Assembly (NCBI RefSeq): GCF_016741775.1 | Contig: NZ_JAERRK010000001.1 | Location: 620,001 to 684,000 of the forward strand | Reading direction: 5' to 3' | Source: Streptomyces actinomycinicus | GTDB taxonomy: Bacteria; Actinomycetota; Actinomycetes; Streptomycetales; Streptomycetaceae | DNA length: 64,000 nucleotides | In this document: positions 42,663 to 53,516 of the stretch, one piece after another | Numbering within the stretch: position 1 is the first letter of the stretch | Layout of the letters: every line of letters starts with the position of its first letter | The notes under the pieces: generated by a model | The model's input: only the letters and a program-made list of their open reading frames with translations | Databases searched by the model: none | What the model was told of the DNA's origin: nothing | Translations under genes and position numbers: made by a program

Positions 42663-43289
42663 TCACGTGGCGCGCCAGTTGCCGGTGAGCGCCGAACCCA
42701 CCTGATCGAGGTACACCGCGGTGAGTGTGCGGATCGACTCAAGGCGGAAGTCCCCGCTCGTCCACCAGTGCCGTTCGGAGACCCTCATCACCCCGCCGAA
42801 CACGGCCACCGCCAGCCGCGGCCGCGGATCCGTGTCCACGTCGACGCCCTCCCGCTCGGCCAGCACGCGGGCGAGGGTCTCCTCCGTCGCCGCCGAGCGG
42901 CGCAGATGGGCGGCGAGCAGCGCGGGCGTGGAGTCGATCGTGCGGTACATGCGCAGGTACAGCTCGACCGGGACGGCGGACTCGACGGTCTCGCGGATCG
43001 CGTCCCAGCCCTCCAGGAACGCCTGCCGCAGCGCCTGCATCGGCGCCTCCTGCGGCGGACGCGCGCGTACGGCCGCCACGAAGGCCGCCTCCGTCGTCGC
43101 CTGGACGGCGAAGGCCACGTCCTCCTTGCCGGCGAAGTAGCGGAAGAAGGTGCGCTGCGAGACGTCGACGGCGTCGGCGATCTCGTCGACGGTCGTCTCT
43201 TCGTACCCCTGAGTGGTGAACAGTTCCAGAGCGGCCCGCAGCAGTGCTTCCCGAGTACGCCGCTTCTTGCGCTCGCGCAGCGTCTCCAT
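42663..43289 (-). CDS. TetR-family transcriptional repressor
   Basis: 208 aa. N-terminal HTH: RTREALLRAALELFTTQGY, then ETTVDEIADAVDVSQRTFFR (recognition helix) and YFAGKEDVAFAV. The C-terminal ligand domain is helical with LYLRMYRTIDSTPALLAAHL. It is divergent from a DHA2-type MFS drug exporter, the classic repressor-pump pair; the inducer is probably a drug or other toxic small molecule. Confidence 0.93.
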   Translation of the reverse strand: METLRERKKRRTREALLRAALELFTTQGYEETTVDEIADAVDVSQRTFFRYFAGKEDVAFAVQATTEAAFVAAVRARPPQEAPMQALRQAFLEGWDAIRETVESAVPVELYLRMYRTIDSTPALLAAHLRRSAATEETLARVLAEREGVDVDTDPRPRLAVAVFGGVMRVSERHWWTSGDFRLESIRTLTAVYLDQVGSALTGNWRAT

Positions 43290-43363
43290 GACCTCTCCCG
43301 TGAACGTCCGGCCTGTTCAGCCTATCGGCCGATGTCGTGTCAGTAACCGCCTTGTGAATTGGT

Positions 43364-43393
43364 TTGTCAACTGTCAGCGACTGTCACTAGCCT
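43364..43393 (+). promoter_or_regulatory. Promoter of the MFS exporter gene with TGTCA repeats
   Basis: TTGTCA (43364) and TAGCCT (43388) are 18 bp apart; three TGTCA/TGTCA-like words lie in and around the spacer. Transcription should start at or just before the ATG at 43401, giving a leaderless mRNA. The repeats could be the TetR operator. Confidence 0.5.
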
Positions 43394-43400
43394 CGGAAGT

Positions 43401-45020
43401 ATGACTAGTCAGACCACCATCGACACCACGGGGCCCGGGGACAAAGCGCCGGCAGCCCCGTCGGAGCCGACCCCGGCCACGGGGCTGCGCGGCCATCCGT
43501 GGCTCACTCTGCTCACCGTCGCCGTAGGGGTCATGATGGTGGCCCTCGACGGCACCATCGTGGCCATCGCCAACCCGGCCATCGGCAGGGATCTGCACGC
43601 CAGCTGGGCCCAGCTGCAGTGGATCACCAACGCCTACTTCCTGGCCCTGGCGGTCTCCCTGATCACCGCCGGCAAGCTGGGCGACCGCTTCGGGCACCGG
43701 CAGACCTTCCTGATCGGCGTCACCGGGTTCGCCGCCGCCTCCGGTGCCATCGGCCTGTCGAACAGCATCGCCGCGGTCGTGACCTTCCGGGTCTTCCAGG
43801 GACTGTTCGGCGCGCTGCTGATGCCGGCCGCGCTCGGCCTGCTGCGGGCCACCTTCCCGGCCGAGAAGCTCAACATGGCGATCGGCATCTGGGGCATGGT
43901 GATCGGCGCGTCCACCGCGGGCGGCCCGATCCTCGGCGGTGTCCTCGTCCAGCACGTCAACTGGCAGTCGGTGTTCTTCATCAACGTGCCGGTCGGCGCC
44001 ACGGCCCTCGTGCTGGGACTGCTGATCCTCCTCGACCACCGCGCCGAGAACGCCCCGCGCTCCTTCGACCTGCTCGGCATCGCGCTGCTCTCGGGCGCGA
44101 TGTTCTGCCTGGTCTGGGCCCTCATCAAGGCCCCGGCGTGGGGCTGGGGCGACGGCCGGACGTGGCTGTTCATCATCGCCTCCGTCGTCGGTTTCACCCT
44201 GTTCTCCTTCTGGGAGACGCGGGTGAAGGAGCCGCTCATCCCGCTCGCGCTGTTCCGCTCGGTGCCGCTGTCCGCGGGTGTCGTGCTGATGGTCCTCATG
44301 GCCATCGCGTTCATGGGCGGACTGTTCTTCGTCACGTTCTACCTGCAGAACGTGCACGGCATGAGCCCGGTGGACGCGGGCCTGCACCTGCTGCCGCTGA
44401 CCGGCATGATGATCGTCGGCTCGCCGCTGGCGGGCGCGTTGATCACCAAGCTCGGCCCGCGGATCCCGCTGGCGGGCGGCATGGCCGCGACCGCGATCGC
44501 CATGTACGGCATGTCCACGCTCAAGGAGGACACCGGCAGCGGACTGATGTCCGTCTGGTTCGCCCTCCTCGGCCTGGGCCTGGCGCCGGTGATGGTCGGC
44601 GCCACGGAGGTCATCGTCGGCAACGCGCCGATGGAGCTGTCCGGTGTCGCCGGCGGTCTCCAGCAGGCGGCGATGCAGATCGGCGGCAGCCTCGGCACGG
44701 CCGTGCTGGGCGCCGTGATGGCCTCCAAGGTCGACAGCACCCTCGGGGACAACTGGACGGGCGCGGGGCTGCCGAAGCTGGCCCCGCAGCAGCTGCACCA
44801 GGCTGCCGAGGCCGTCCAGCAGGGTGTGGCTCCGGTGCCCAAGGGCACGCCGGGGCCGATCGCCGGGAAGATCACCGAGGTCGCCCACCACACGTTCATC
44901 ACCGGCATGAGCCTCGCGTCGCTCGTGGCGGCCGGCGTGGCGGCGGTCGCCGTCCTCGTCGCGCTGCTCACCAAGCGGGGCGCGAACACGGACGCGGGCG
45001 CGGGCGTGGGTCACATCTGA
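43401..45020 (+). CDS. MFS multidrug exporter, DHA2 (14-TM) family
   Basis: 539 aa from ATG 43401. DHA2 marks: TVAVGVMMVALDGTIVAIAN (motif D1), then AQLQWITNAYFLALAVSLIT, GKLGDRFGHRQTFLIGVTGF (motif A) and GIWGMVIGASTAGGPILGGV (motif C). About 14 hydrophobic helices are predicted. It uses the proton gradient to expel drugs or secreted metabolites. The extra C-terminal loop (QLHQAAEAVQQGVAPVPKGT) is typical. The adjacent TetR gene is probably its repressor. Confidence 0.94.
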   Translation: MTSQTTIDTTGPGDKAPAAPSEPTPATGLRGHPWLTLLTVAVGVMMVALDGTIVAIANPAIGRDLHASWAQLQWITNAYFLALAVSLITAGKLGDRFGHRQTFLIGVTGFAAASGAIGLSNSIAAVVTFRVFQGLFGALLMPAALGLLRATFPAEKLNMAIGIWGMVIGASTAGGPILGGVLVQHVNWQSVFFINVPVGATALVLGLLILLDHRAENAPRSFDLLGIALLSGAMFCLVWALIKAPAWGWGDGRTWLFIIASVVGFTLFSFWETRVKEPLIPLALFRSVPLSAGVVLMVLMAIAFMGGLFFVTFYLQNVHGMSPVDAGLHLLPLTGMMIVGSPLAGALITKLGPRIPLAGGMAATAIAMYGMSTLKEDTGSGLMSVWFALLGLGLAPVMVGATEVIVGNAPMELSGVAGGLQQAAMQIGGSLGTAVLGAVMASKVDSTLGDNWTGAGLPKLAPQQLHQAAEAVQQGVAPVPKGTPGPIAGKITEVAHHTFITGMSLASLVAAGVAAVAVLVALLTKRGANTDAGAGVGHI

Positions 45021-45156
45021 CGCCCGTCTCCCGTCTCCTGCCGGCGAAGTTTCCCCTATCAGGGTGACTCCGCTAAAGATTCCTCGCACTCGGCACGCGC
45101 CGCAGGTCACAGTGGGTCAAGTCCTCCGCAGGGCATGGGGGGACGACCGGGCCGCG

Positions 45157-45187
45157 GCGCGCGCTGTTGGAGGGGGACAGCGCGCGC
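45157..45187. terminator. Strong hairpin between MFS and DUF4190 genes
   Basis: gcgcgcgctgt pairs perfectly with acagcgcgcgc over a 9-nt loop (tggaggggg). No T-run follows. It may end the MFS transcript or fold the leader of the next gene, whose start is 73 bp on. The rest of the 239-bp gap has no gene. Confidence 0.55.
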
Positions 45188-45259
45188 AGGCCTGCCCCGG
45201 CGGAACCGGGGTACCCGCACCGTGGAGCCGAACTGTCCAGATGCCTCAGGGAGTTGATG

Positions 45260-45559
45260 ATGGCGGGCTTCGGAACGCGCGGGTACCCCCGGTCACGTGG
45301 CCGGACGTGGCAACGGACCGGGCCGGACCGTGCGACGCTCGGGATCATCGGAGCCATCTGTGCGGTGGCGGGATTCTTCGCGCTGGGGATCGTCCTCGGT
45401 CCCGTCGCGATGTTCTGCGGCTGGCAGTCCATGGGGCGCAAGTGGTCCAACGACCGTGACGTCCCTGCCCTGGTCGCCCTGATCCTGGGCGCCATCGACA
45501 CGCTGCTCGCCCTCATCGCCCTGCTGGGCGCGGCCACATGGGGGAACGGCCTGCTGTAA
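45260..45559 (+). CDS. DUF4190 small membrane protein
   Basis: 99 aa from the second of two adjacent ATG codons (45260), which stands 6 bp after AGGGAG. The DUF4190 core is DRATLGIIGAICAVAGFFAL, with a second hydrophobic helix ALVALILGAIDTLLALIALL; residues 1-25 are basic and hydrophilic. Two membrane helices predicted. It is a common actinomycete membrane protein without known role, convergent with the K+ channel gene. Confidence 0.75.
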   Translation: MAGFGTRGYPRSRGRTWQRTGPDRATLGIIGAICAVAGFFALGIVLGPVAMFCGWQSMGRKWSNDRDVPALVALILGAIDTLLALIALLGAATWGNGLL

Positions 45560-45581
45560 CGCGCCGCCGGGGGGCACCGGT

Positions 45582-46325
45582 TCAGTGCCGTTGCCGCTCA
45601 CGCTCGCCGGCCAGCCGGGCCACCTCGGCGCGCAGCAGACGGACCTCCTCGGTCAGCGAGGCGATCGCCTCGGTCTGCCGCCGTTCCTCCACGTCGTCCT
45701 TCTCGAAGCGCGAGATGAACCACGCGGCGATGTTCGCGGTCACCACACCCAGCAGGGCGATCCCGGACAGCATCAGCCCGACCGCGATCATCCGCCCCAG
45801 TCCGGTCGTCGGCGCGTGGTCCCCGTAGCCGACGGTCGTCATCGTCGTGAAGGACCACCACACGGCGTCACCCAGCGTCCGGATGTTCCCGTGCGGCGAC
45901 TCCCGTTCCACGGACAGCACCGCCAGCGATCCGAACATCAGCAGACCCACCACCGCGCCGACGACGTACGTCGTCAGCCGGATCTGCGGAGCCATCCGGG
46001 CCCGCCGTCCGACCAGCATCAGCGTGGACACGAGCCGCAGCAGCCGCAGCGGCTGCAGGATCGGCAGCACCACCGCGCACAGGTCGAGCCAGTGGCGGCG
46101 GACGAACTCCTTGCGCCGCGGGGCGAGGGCGAGCCGCATCAGGTAGTCGACGGCGAACGCCGCCCACACCAGCCACTCCACCATCGTGCACGCGGCCGTC
46201 AGGGAGTGGCCGGCGGACGTGTCGACGATCGGAACGGCGTACGCGAGGGCGAAGGCGACCGCGAGCGCCAACAGCGGCCGTTGGGTGTGCCGCTCCCACC
46301 GTGCCTGCGCCGACAGTTGCTCCAT
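45582..46325 (-). CDS. Voltage-gated-like potassium channel protein
   Basis: 247 aa from ATG 46325. Six membrane segments: residues about 20-115 resemble S1-S4 (LLALAVAFALAYAVPIVDTS, LRLLRLVSTLMLVGRRARM with spaced Arg), then a pore loop WWSFTTMTTVGYGDHAPTTG containing the TVGYGD selectivity filter, and S6 (MIAVGLMLSGIALLGVVTAN). A C-terminal coiled coil (EEVRLLRAEVARLAGERER) should tetramerise it. It conducts K+ across the membrane. Confidence 0.92.
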   Translation of the reverse strand: MEQLSAQARWERHTQRPLLALAVAFALAYAVPIVDTSAGHSLTAACTMVEWLVWAAFAVDYLMRLALAPRRKEFVRRHWLDLCAVVLPILQPLRLLRLVSTLMLVGRRARMAPQIRLTTYVVGAVVGLLMFGSLAVLSVERESPHGNIRTLGDAVWWSFTTMTTVGYGDHAPTTGLGRMIAVGLMLSGIALLGVVTANIAAWFISRFEKDDVEERRQTEAIASLTEEVRLLRAEVARLAGERERQRH

Positions 46326-46377
46326 GCCCGCAATCGTAAAGAAAGAGTAAGGGCGGTGAAGCCCAAGCCCACCGCCC

Positions 46378-46556
46378 CAGCGCCTCCAGCCCCCCAAAGC
46401 GCGCGGACCGCCCCCCCCAGCGCCTCCAGCCCCCCGAAGGGCGCGGACCGCCCCCCAGCGCCCTCAGCCCCCCGAAGCGCGCGGACCGCCCCCCAGCGCC
46501 CTCAGCGCCCCGAAGGGGCGCGGGGAACTGCGCGACAGGCCCCCACCGGCCCGCAG
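46378..46556. repeat. 38-40 bp tandem array running into a dispersed element
   Basis: Units starting cagcgcc begin at 46378, 46418, 46456 and 46494 (periods 40, 38, 38). The last one merges into ggggcgcggggaactgcgcg (about 46514), a copy of the dispersed element, and cggcccgcag follows. A short repeat of ttcctcggc-type units fills 46575-46630. The whole 328-bp gap between the aceE stop and the channel gene has no gene. Confidence 0.75.
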
Positions 46557-46653
46557 TTCCCCACGACCCTTTCGTCGGCTTCCTCGGCCTCGGCTTCCTC
46601 GGCTTCCTCGGCCTCGGCTTCCTCCGCTTCGTCGGCCTGAGCCGAGCGCAGCG

Positions 46654-49401
<2,748 letters not shown>

Positions 49402-49797
49402 GCTGTTCCTTACCTGTCAGAGGGCCAGTCTTTTTGCACGTGCCTACACCGTTCCCCATCGTGTACCTCGGGAAGGCGTACGTCATCTCCACCGTCGTCT
49501 CCACCAGTCAACTTGCAACGATACGCCCGAGGTGTGACGCGTTTGGCAAAGTTGTTCGAGTGGCGCAACGGAGGATGATTCCAAATCGCGCAAACCGGGC
49601 ACATCGGTGTGATGTGGGCCACGAGGAATCGGGATACGGTGCCAGGAGTTGCGGCGACACGGCCGGGATCGTCACCGTTTCGACGGTCCCGACGGCCGGG
49701 TACTTGCGCGATCCGTCCCGCCCGTGTGGACTACGGCCAATGCTTCGCGCACGCGCGTGGCTGAGATATTCACCAAGACATGATCAGGAGGCACCCC
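49402..49797. promoter_or_regulatory. 396-bp divergent region upstream of aceE and the DUF3052 gene
   Basis: No gene recognised. On the minus strand TTGACT (49511-49506) is a possible aceE -35 box. Overlapping it, CAACTTGCAA (49509) faces TTGGCAAAGTTG (49543-49554), an imperfect inverted repeat that could bind a regulator of aceE. On the plus strand AGGAGG precedes the DUF3052 GTG at 49798. Confidence 0.4.
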
Positions 49798-50235
49798 GTG
49801 AGCGCGACCGCGGACCACGCGGAGGAGCGGACGAACCCTGCCGGCAGGCTGGGGTTCCAGCCCGGGCAGGTGGTCCAGGAGATCGGCTACGACGACGACG
49901 TCGATCAGGAGCTCCGCGAGGCCATCGAGGAAGCCGTCGAAGGCGACCTGATGGACGAGGACTACGACGACGTGGCCGACGCCGTTGTGCTGTGGTTCCG
50001 TGACGACGACGGCGACCTGACGGATGCGCTGGTGGATGCCACCACGTACATCGAAGAGGGCGGCGCGATCCTGCTCCTGACGCCGAAGACCGGCCGTTCG
50101 GGGTACGTGGAACCGAGCGACATCCAGGACGCCGCCACGACGGCCGGCCTGACCGCGTCCAAGAGCGTCAGCGTCGGCAAGGACTGGAGCGGCAGCCGGC
50201 TGGCCACGCCGAAGGCGGCCAAGCCCAAGAAGTGA
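49798..50235 (+). CDS. DUF3052 protein
   Basis: 145 aa from GTG 49798 (AGGAGG 7 bp upstream; an upstream ATG at 49780 is in frame but lacks a site). Marks: AGRLGFQPGQVVQEIGYDDD, LREAIEEAVEGDLMDEDYDD, VVLWFRDDDGDLTDALVDAT and GGAILLLTPKTGRSGYVEPS. It is a small, very acidic cytosolic protein found throughout actinobacteria; there is no known catalytic motif. The gene is followed by a strong terminator. Confidence 0.9.
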   Translation: MSATADHAEERTNPAGRLGFQPGQVVQEIGYDDDVDQELREAIEEAVEGDLMDEDYDDVADAVVLWFRDDDGDLTDALVDATTYIEEGGAILLLTPKTGRSGYVEPSDIQDAATTAGLTASKSVSVGKDWSGSRLATPKAAKPKK

Positions 50236-50248
50236 CCGTTGCGTCACC

Positions 50249-50280
50249 ACCGGACGGGCCGGCCACCCGGCCCGTCCGGT
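50249..50280 (+). terminator. Terminator hairpin after DUF3052 gene
   Basis: A perfect 14-bp stem (accggacgggccgg with ccggcccgtccggt) and a 4-nt loop, ccac, starting 13 bp after the stop codon. Confidence 0.85.
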
Positions 50281-50364
50281 ACCCCGCGGTGATCACTGCG
50301 TAGGGTGGACCCGAGCGTTTGCTGTGCTCTCACCCCGAACAGCCCACCGAAGGGATGCACGACC

Positions 50365-50823
50365 ATGGCGATCCAGGTCGGCGACAAGGCGCCCGAATTC
50401 GAGCTCAAGGACAACCACGGCCGCACCGTGAAGCTCTCGGACTTCCGCGGCGAGAAGAACGTCGTCCTGCTCTTCTACCCCTTCGCCTTCACCGGCGTGT
50501 GCACCGGCGAGCTGTGCGAGCTGCGCGACAACCTGCCGAAGTTCTCGGACCGTGACACCCAGCTGCTCGCCGTCTCCAACGACTCCATCCACACCCTGCG
50601 CGTCTTCGCCGAGCAGGAGGACCTCGAGTACCCGCTCGTCAGCGACTTCTGGCCGCACGGCAACGTCTCGCGCGCGTACGGCGTCTTCGACGAGGACAAG
50701 GGCTGCGCCGTCCGGGGCACCTTCATCATCGACAAGGAGGGCGTCGTGCGGTGGACCGTGGTCAACGGCCTGCCGGACGCCCGTGACCTGAACGAGTACG
50801 TGAAGGCGCTCGACACCCTGTGA
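50365..50823 (+). CDS. Peroxiredoxin, AhpE/BCP type
   Basis: 152 aa, a complete thioredoxin-fold peroxiredoxin. [20 protein letters not shown] starts the fold; the peroxidatic Cys is in [17 protein letters not shown] (the T-x-x-C motif), with a second Cys four residues later that might resolve it, as in AhpE-like 1-Cys enzymes. The Arg that stabilises it lies in [18 protein letters not shown]. It reduces H2O2 and organic peroxides in the cytoplasm. Gene stands alone between a terminator and the TerD genes. Confidence 0.93.
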   Translation: MAIQVGDKAPEFELKDNHGRTVKLSDFRGEKNVVLLFYPFAFTGVCTGELCELRDNLPKFSDRDTQLLAVSNDSIHTLRVFAEQEDLEYPLVSDFWPHGNVSRAYGVFDEDKGCAVRGTFIIDKEGVVRWTVVNGLPDARDLNEYVKALDTL

Positions 50824-50888
50824 GCCCCGACGGCCCGACACCTGTGAATCTTCAGGTCCAGGGTCTCCGGAGGGCGGGAACCCGTCAC

Positions 50889-50894
50889 TAGGAT
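50889..50894 (+). promoter_or_regulatory. Possible -10 box TAGGAT upstream of the first terD gene
   Basis: TAGGAT lies 67 bp before the GTG at 50962 and equals the best Streptomyces housekeeping -10 box. An overlapping GGGAAC at 50876 with GTTG 25 bp downstream could instead be part of a stress-sigma promoter. The two readings cannot be separated by eye. Confidence 0.3.
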
Positions 50895-50961
50895 CGGCAC
50901 GTTGATCCCATATCCGAAGCACGACGGGGCTCCCCGCCCCTGAACACCACATGGAGGACCC

Positions 50962-51537
50962 GTGGGAGTCAGCCTCAGCAAGGGCGGCAACGTATCGCTG
51001 ACGAAGGAGGCCCCGGGCCTGACCGCCGTCATCGTCGGCCTGGGGTGGGACGTGCGGACCACGACCGGCACGGACTTCGACCTCGACGCCAGCGCGCTGC
51101 TGCTCAACAACTCCGGCAAGGTCATCAGCGACCAGCACTTCGTCTTCTTCAACAACCTCAAGAGCCCCGACGGCTCCGTCGAGCACACCGGTGACAACCT
51201 CACCGGTGAGGGCGAGGGCGACGACGAGCAGATCAAGGTCAACCTGGCCGGCGTCCCGGCCGACATCGAGAAGATCGTGTTCCCGGTCTCGATCTACGAC
51301 GCCGAGAACCGCCAGCAGTCCTTCGGCCAGGTCCGCAACGCCTTCATCCGCGTCGTGAACCAGGCCGGCGGACAGGAGATCGCCCGCTACGACCTGAGCG
51401 AGGACGCCTCCACCGAGACCGCCATGGTCTTCGGCGAGCTGTACCGGCACGGTGCGGAGTGGAAGTTCCGCGCCATCGGCCAGGGCTACGCCTCGGGCCT
51501 GCGCGGCATCGCACAGGACTTCGGCGTCAACGTCTGA
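50962..51537 (+). CDS. TerD-family calcium-binding stress protein
   Basis: 191 aa. [20 protein letters not shown] opens the TerD fold, followed by [20 protein letters not shown] (Ca2+-binding acidic residues), [20 protein letters not shown] and [23 protein letters not shown] start with GGAGGA upstream. TerD proteins bind two or more Ca2+ ions and are part of tellurite and oxidative-stress (Ter) systems; their biochemical role is unresolved. It is the first of a plus-strand run of Ter genes and is 97 bp from the next terD paralogue. Confidence 0.95.
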   Translation: MGVSLSKGGNVSLTKEAPGLTAVIVGLGWDVRTTTGTDFDLDASALLLNNSGKVISDQHFVFFNNLKSPDGSVEHTGDNLTGEGEGDDEQIKVNLAGVPADIEKIVFPVSIYDAENRQQSFGQVRNAFIRVVNQAGGQEIARYDLSEDASTETAMVFGELYRHGAEWKFRAIGQGYASGLRGIAQDFGVNV

Positions 51538-51633
51538 CGCGTCAGAGCCCCCGATTCCGGCGCCGCACCGTTTACGGGCGGCGCCGGACGTGCAGGACAA
51601 CCAGGGAAGTACCACCAGGGGAGGACCAGCATC

Positions 51634-52212
51634 ATGGGCGTCACACTCGCCAAGGGAGGCAATGTCTCCCTCTCCAAGGCCGCACCGAACCTCACCAACG
51701 TCCTGATCGGGCTCGGCTGGGACGCGCGTTCCACCACCGGCGCCCCCTTCGACCTGGACGCCAGCGCCCTGCTGTGCGGCGCGGGCAACCGAGTGCTGGG
51801 CGACGAGTGGTTCGTGTTCTACAACCAGCTCAAGAGCCCCGACGGCTCCGTCGAGCACACCGGTGACAACCTCACCGGTGAGGGCGAGGGCGACGACGAG
51901 TCGATCCTGGTGGACCTCGCCAAGGTGCCGACGCAGTGCGACAAGATCATCTTCCCCGTCTCCATTCACATGGCGGACGAGCGCGGCCAGACCTTCGGGC
52001 AGGTCTCCAACGCCTTCATCCGCGTCGTGAACCAGGCCGACGGCCAGGAACTGGCCCGCTACGACCTCAGCGAGGACGCCTCCACCGAGACCGCCATGAT
52101 CTTCGGCGAGCTGTACCGCTACCAGGGCGAATGGAAATTCCGGGCGGTCGGACAGGGGTACGCATCCGGTCTCCGAGGCATCGCTCTAGACTTCGGAGTC
52201 AACGTTTCGTAA
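51634..52212 (+). CDS. TerD-family calcium-binding stress protein, second copy
   Basis: 192 aa. [40 protein letters not shown] and [20 protein letters not shown] parallel the first copy. A 72-bp stretch is identical in the two genes (51157-51228 and 51829-51900), so they are recent duplicates or kept alike by gene conversion. Unlike the first copy, it has Cys residues (LLCGAG, PTQCDK). It probably forms hetero-oligomers with it, but that is not shown. The next gene (DUF475) begins 76 bp downstream. Confidence 0.95.
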   Translation: MGVTLAKGGNVSLSKAAPNLTNVLIGLGWDARSTTGAPFDLDASALLCGAGNRVLGDEWFVFYNQLKSPDGSVEHTGDNLTGEGEGDDESILVDLAKVPTQCDKIIFPVSIHMADERGQTFGQVSNAFIRVVNQADGQELARYDLSEDASTETAMIFGELYRYQGEWKFRAVGQGYASGLRGIALDFGVNVS

Positions 52213-52228
52213 AGCTGAGTACGGCGCG

Positions 52229-52264
52229 GGGGAAACCCTCCCCCAGACTTCGTCTGGGAGGTGC
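52229..52264. repeat. Hairpin element CCCAGAC-TTC-GTCTGGG between terD and DUF475 genes
   Basis: ggggaaaccctcccccagac then ttcgtctgggaggtgccccc; the stem cccagac/gtctggg has a 3-nt loop. It resembles another widespread Streptomyces intergenic palindrome as I remember, and it may slow transcription or protect the mRNA inside the Ter operon. Confidence 0.55.
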
Positions 52265-52288
52265 CCCCAAAACATGATGGGGTAGCCA

Positions 52289-53428
52289 GTGCTTCTCAAA
52301 ACCTTCGGCTGGTCGTTCGCGGTCACCGCGCTCGGTCTGGTCGCGGCGGCGTTCTACGGGGGGTGGACCGCCTTCGGCATCGTGGCGATCCTGGCCATCC
52401 TGGAGATCTCGCTGTCCTTCGACAACGCGGTGGTCAACGCCGGGATCCTGAAGAAGATGAATGCCTTCTGGCAGAAGATCTTCCTCACCGTCGGTGTCCT
52501 GATCGCCGTCTTCGGCATGCGGCTGGTCTTCCCCGTCGTCATCGTCGCGATCAGCGCCAAGATGGGCCCGATCGAGGCGGTCGACCTCGCCCTGAACAAC
52601 AAGGACCGCTACCAGGAACTGGTCACCGACGCCCACCCGGCGATCGCCGCCTTCGGTGGCATGTTCCTGCTGATGATCTTCCTCGACTTCATCTTCGAGG
52701 ACCGGGACATCCAGTGGCTGCGCTGGATCGAGCGGCCCCTGGCCAAGCTCGGCAAGGTCGACATGCTGTCGGTCTGCATCGCCCTGATCGTCCTGCTGAT
52801 CACGTCCTTCACCTTCGCCACCCAGGCCCACCAGCACGGCGGCGGCCACGCCGACAAGGCCCAGACGGTCCTGATCGCCGGTATCGCCGGCCTGATCACC
52901 TACATGATCGTCGGCGGTCTCTCCGGTTACTTCGAGGACAAGCTCGAAGAAGAGGAGGAGCGCGAGCACGAGGAGGAGGAAGAGGCCGCCCGCTCGGGCA
53001 AGCAGAAGCCCGCGATCGTCCTGGCCGGCCAGGCCGCGTTCTTCATGTTCCTCTACCTGGAGGTCCTGGACGCGTCCTTCTCCTTCGACGGCGTGATCGG
53101 CGCCTTCGCCATCACCAACGACATCGTCCTGATGGCCCTCGGCCTCGGTATCGGCGCGATGTACGTCCGGTCGCTGACCGTGTACCTGGTCCGCCAGGGC
53201 ACCCTCGACGACTACGTCTACCTCGAGCACGGCGCCCACTACGCCATCGGCGCCCTGGCCGTGATCCTCATGATCACCATCCAGTACGAGATCAACGAGG
53301 TCATCACCGGTCTCGTCGGCGTCATCCTGATCGCCTGGTCCTTCTGGTCCTCGGTCCGCCGCAACCGCGCGCTGGCGGCGTCCGGCGAGGGCACCGACGA
53401 GAAGGCCGAAGTCTCCTCCGGGGTGTGA
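52289..53428 (+). CDS. DUF475, TerC-like integral membrane protein
   Basis: 379 aa from GTG 52289 with GGGGTAG upstream. About nine membrane helices. The metal-binding half motif of TerC proteins appears twice: ILEISLSFDNAVVNAGILKK near residue 40 and EVLDASFSFDGVIGAFAITN near residue 260 (two Asp/Glu each). The cytoplasmic loop between helices is a run of acids (DKLEEEEEREHEEEEEAA). TerC-type proteins are thought to move or sense metal (Mn2+, Ca2+) at the membrane and to work with TerD. It lies in the terD run. Confidence 0.92.
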   Translation: MLLKTFGWSFAVTALGLVAAAFYGGWTAFGIVAILAILEISLSFDNAVVNAGILKKMNAFWQKIFLTVGVLIAVFGMRLVFPVVIVAISAKMGPIEAVDLALNNKDRYQELVTDAHPAIAAFGGMFLLMIFLDFIFEDRDIQWLRWIERPLAKLGKVDMLSVCIALIVLLITSFTFATQAHQHGGGHADKAQTVLIAGIAGLITYMIVGGLSGYFEDKLEEEEEREHEEEEEAARSGKQKPAIVLAGQAAFFMFLYLEVLDASFSFDGVIGAFAITNDIVLMALGLGIGAMYVRSLTVYLVRQGTLDDYVYLEHGAHYAIGALAVILMITIQYEINEVITGLVGVILIAWSFWSSVRRNRALAASGEGTDEKAEVSSGV

Positions 53429-53457
53429 CGCCCCGGACGGTGAGGAACGCTCTGAGC

Positions 53458-53484
53458 GGGGCGGCCGACGTGGTCGGCCGCCCC
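53458..53484 (+). terminator. Hairpin after DUF475 gene
   Basis: A perfect 12-bp stem ggggcggccgac / gtcggccgcccc with a 3-nt loop between the DUF475 and following TerD-like gene; read-through to the next gene is possible. Confidence 0.75.
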
Positions 53485-53516
53485 TACGGCGTCATGACGG
53501 GTACCTGGGGGCGGGA

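Noticed and set aside
43374..45110. 578-aa minus-strand frame opposite the MFS gene
   Set aside because: Antisense shadow rich in Asp, Arg and His with no domain; the plus strand has a complete 14-TM exporter.
50876..50905. Stress-sigma promoter (GGGAAC...GTTG) upstream of the terD genes
   Set aside because: Spacing is off and a standard TAGGAT -10 overlaps it; a firm sigma assignment cannot be made by eye.
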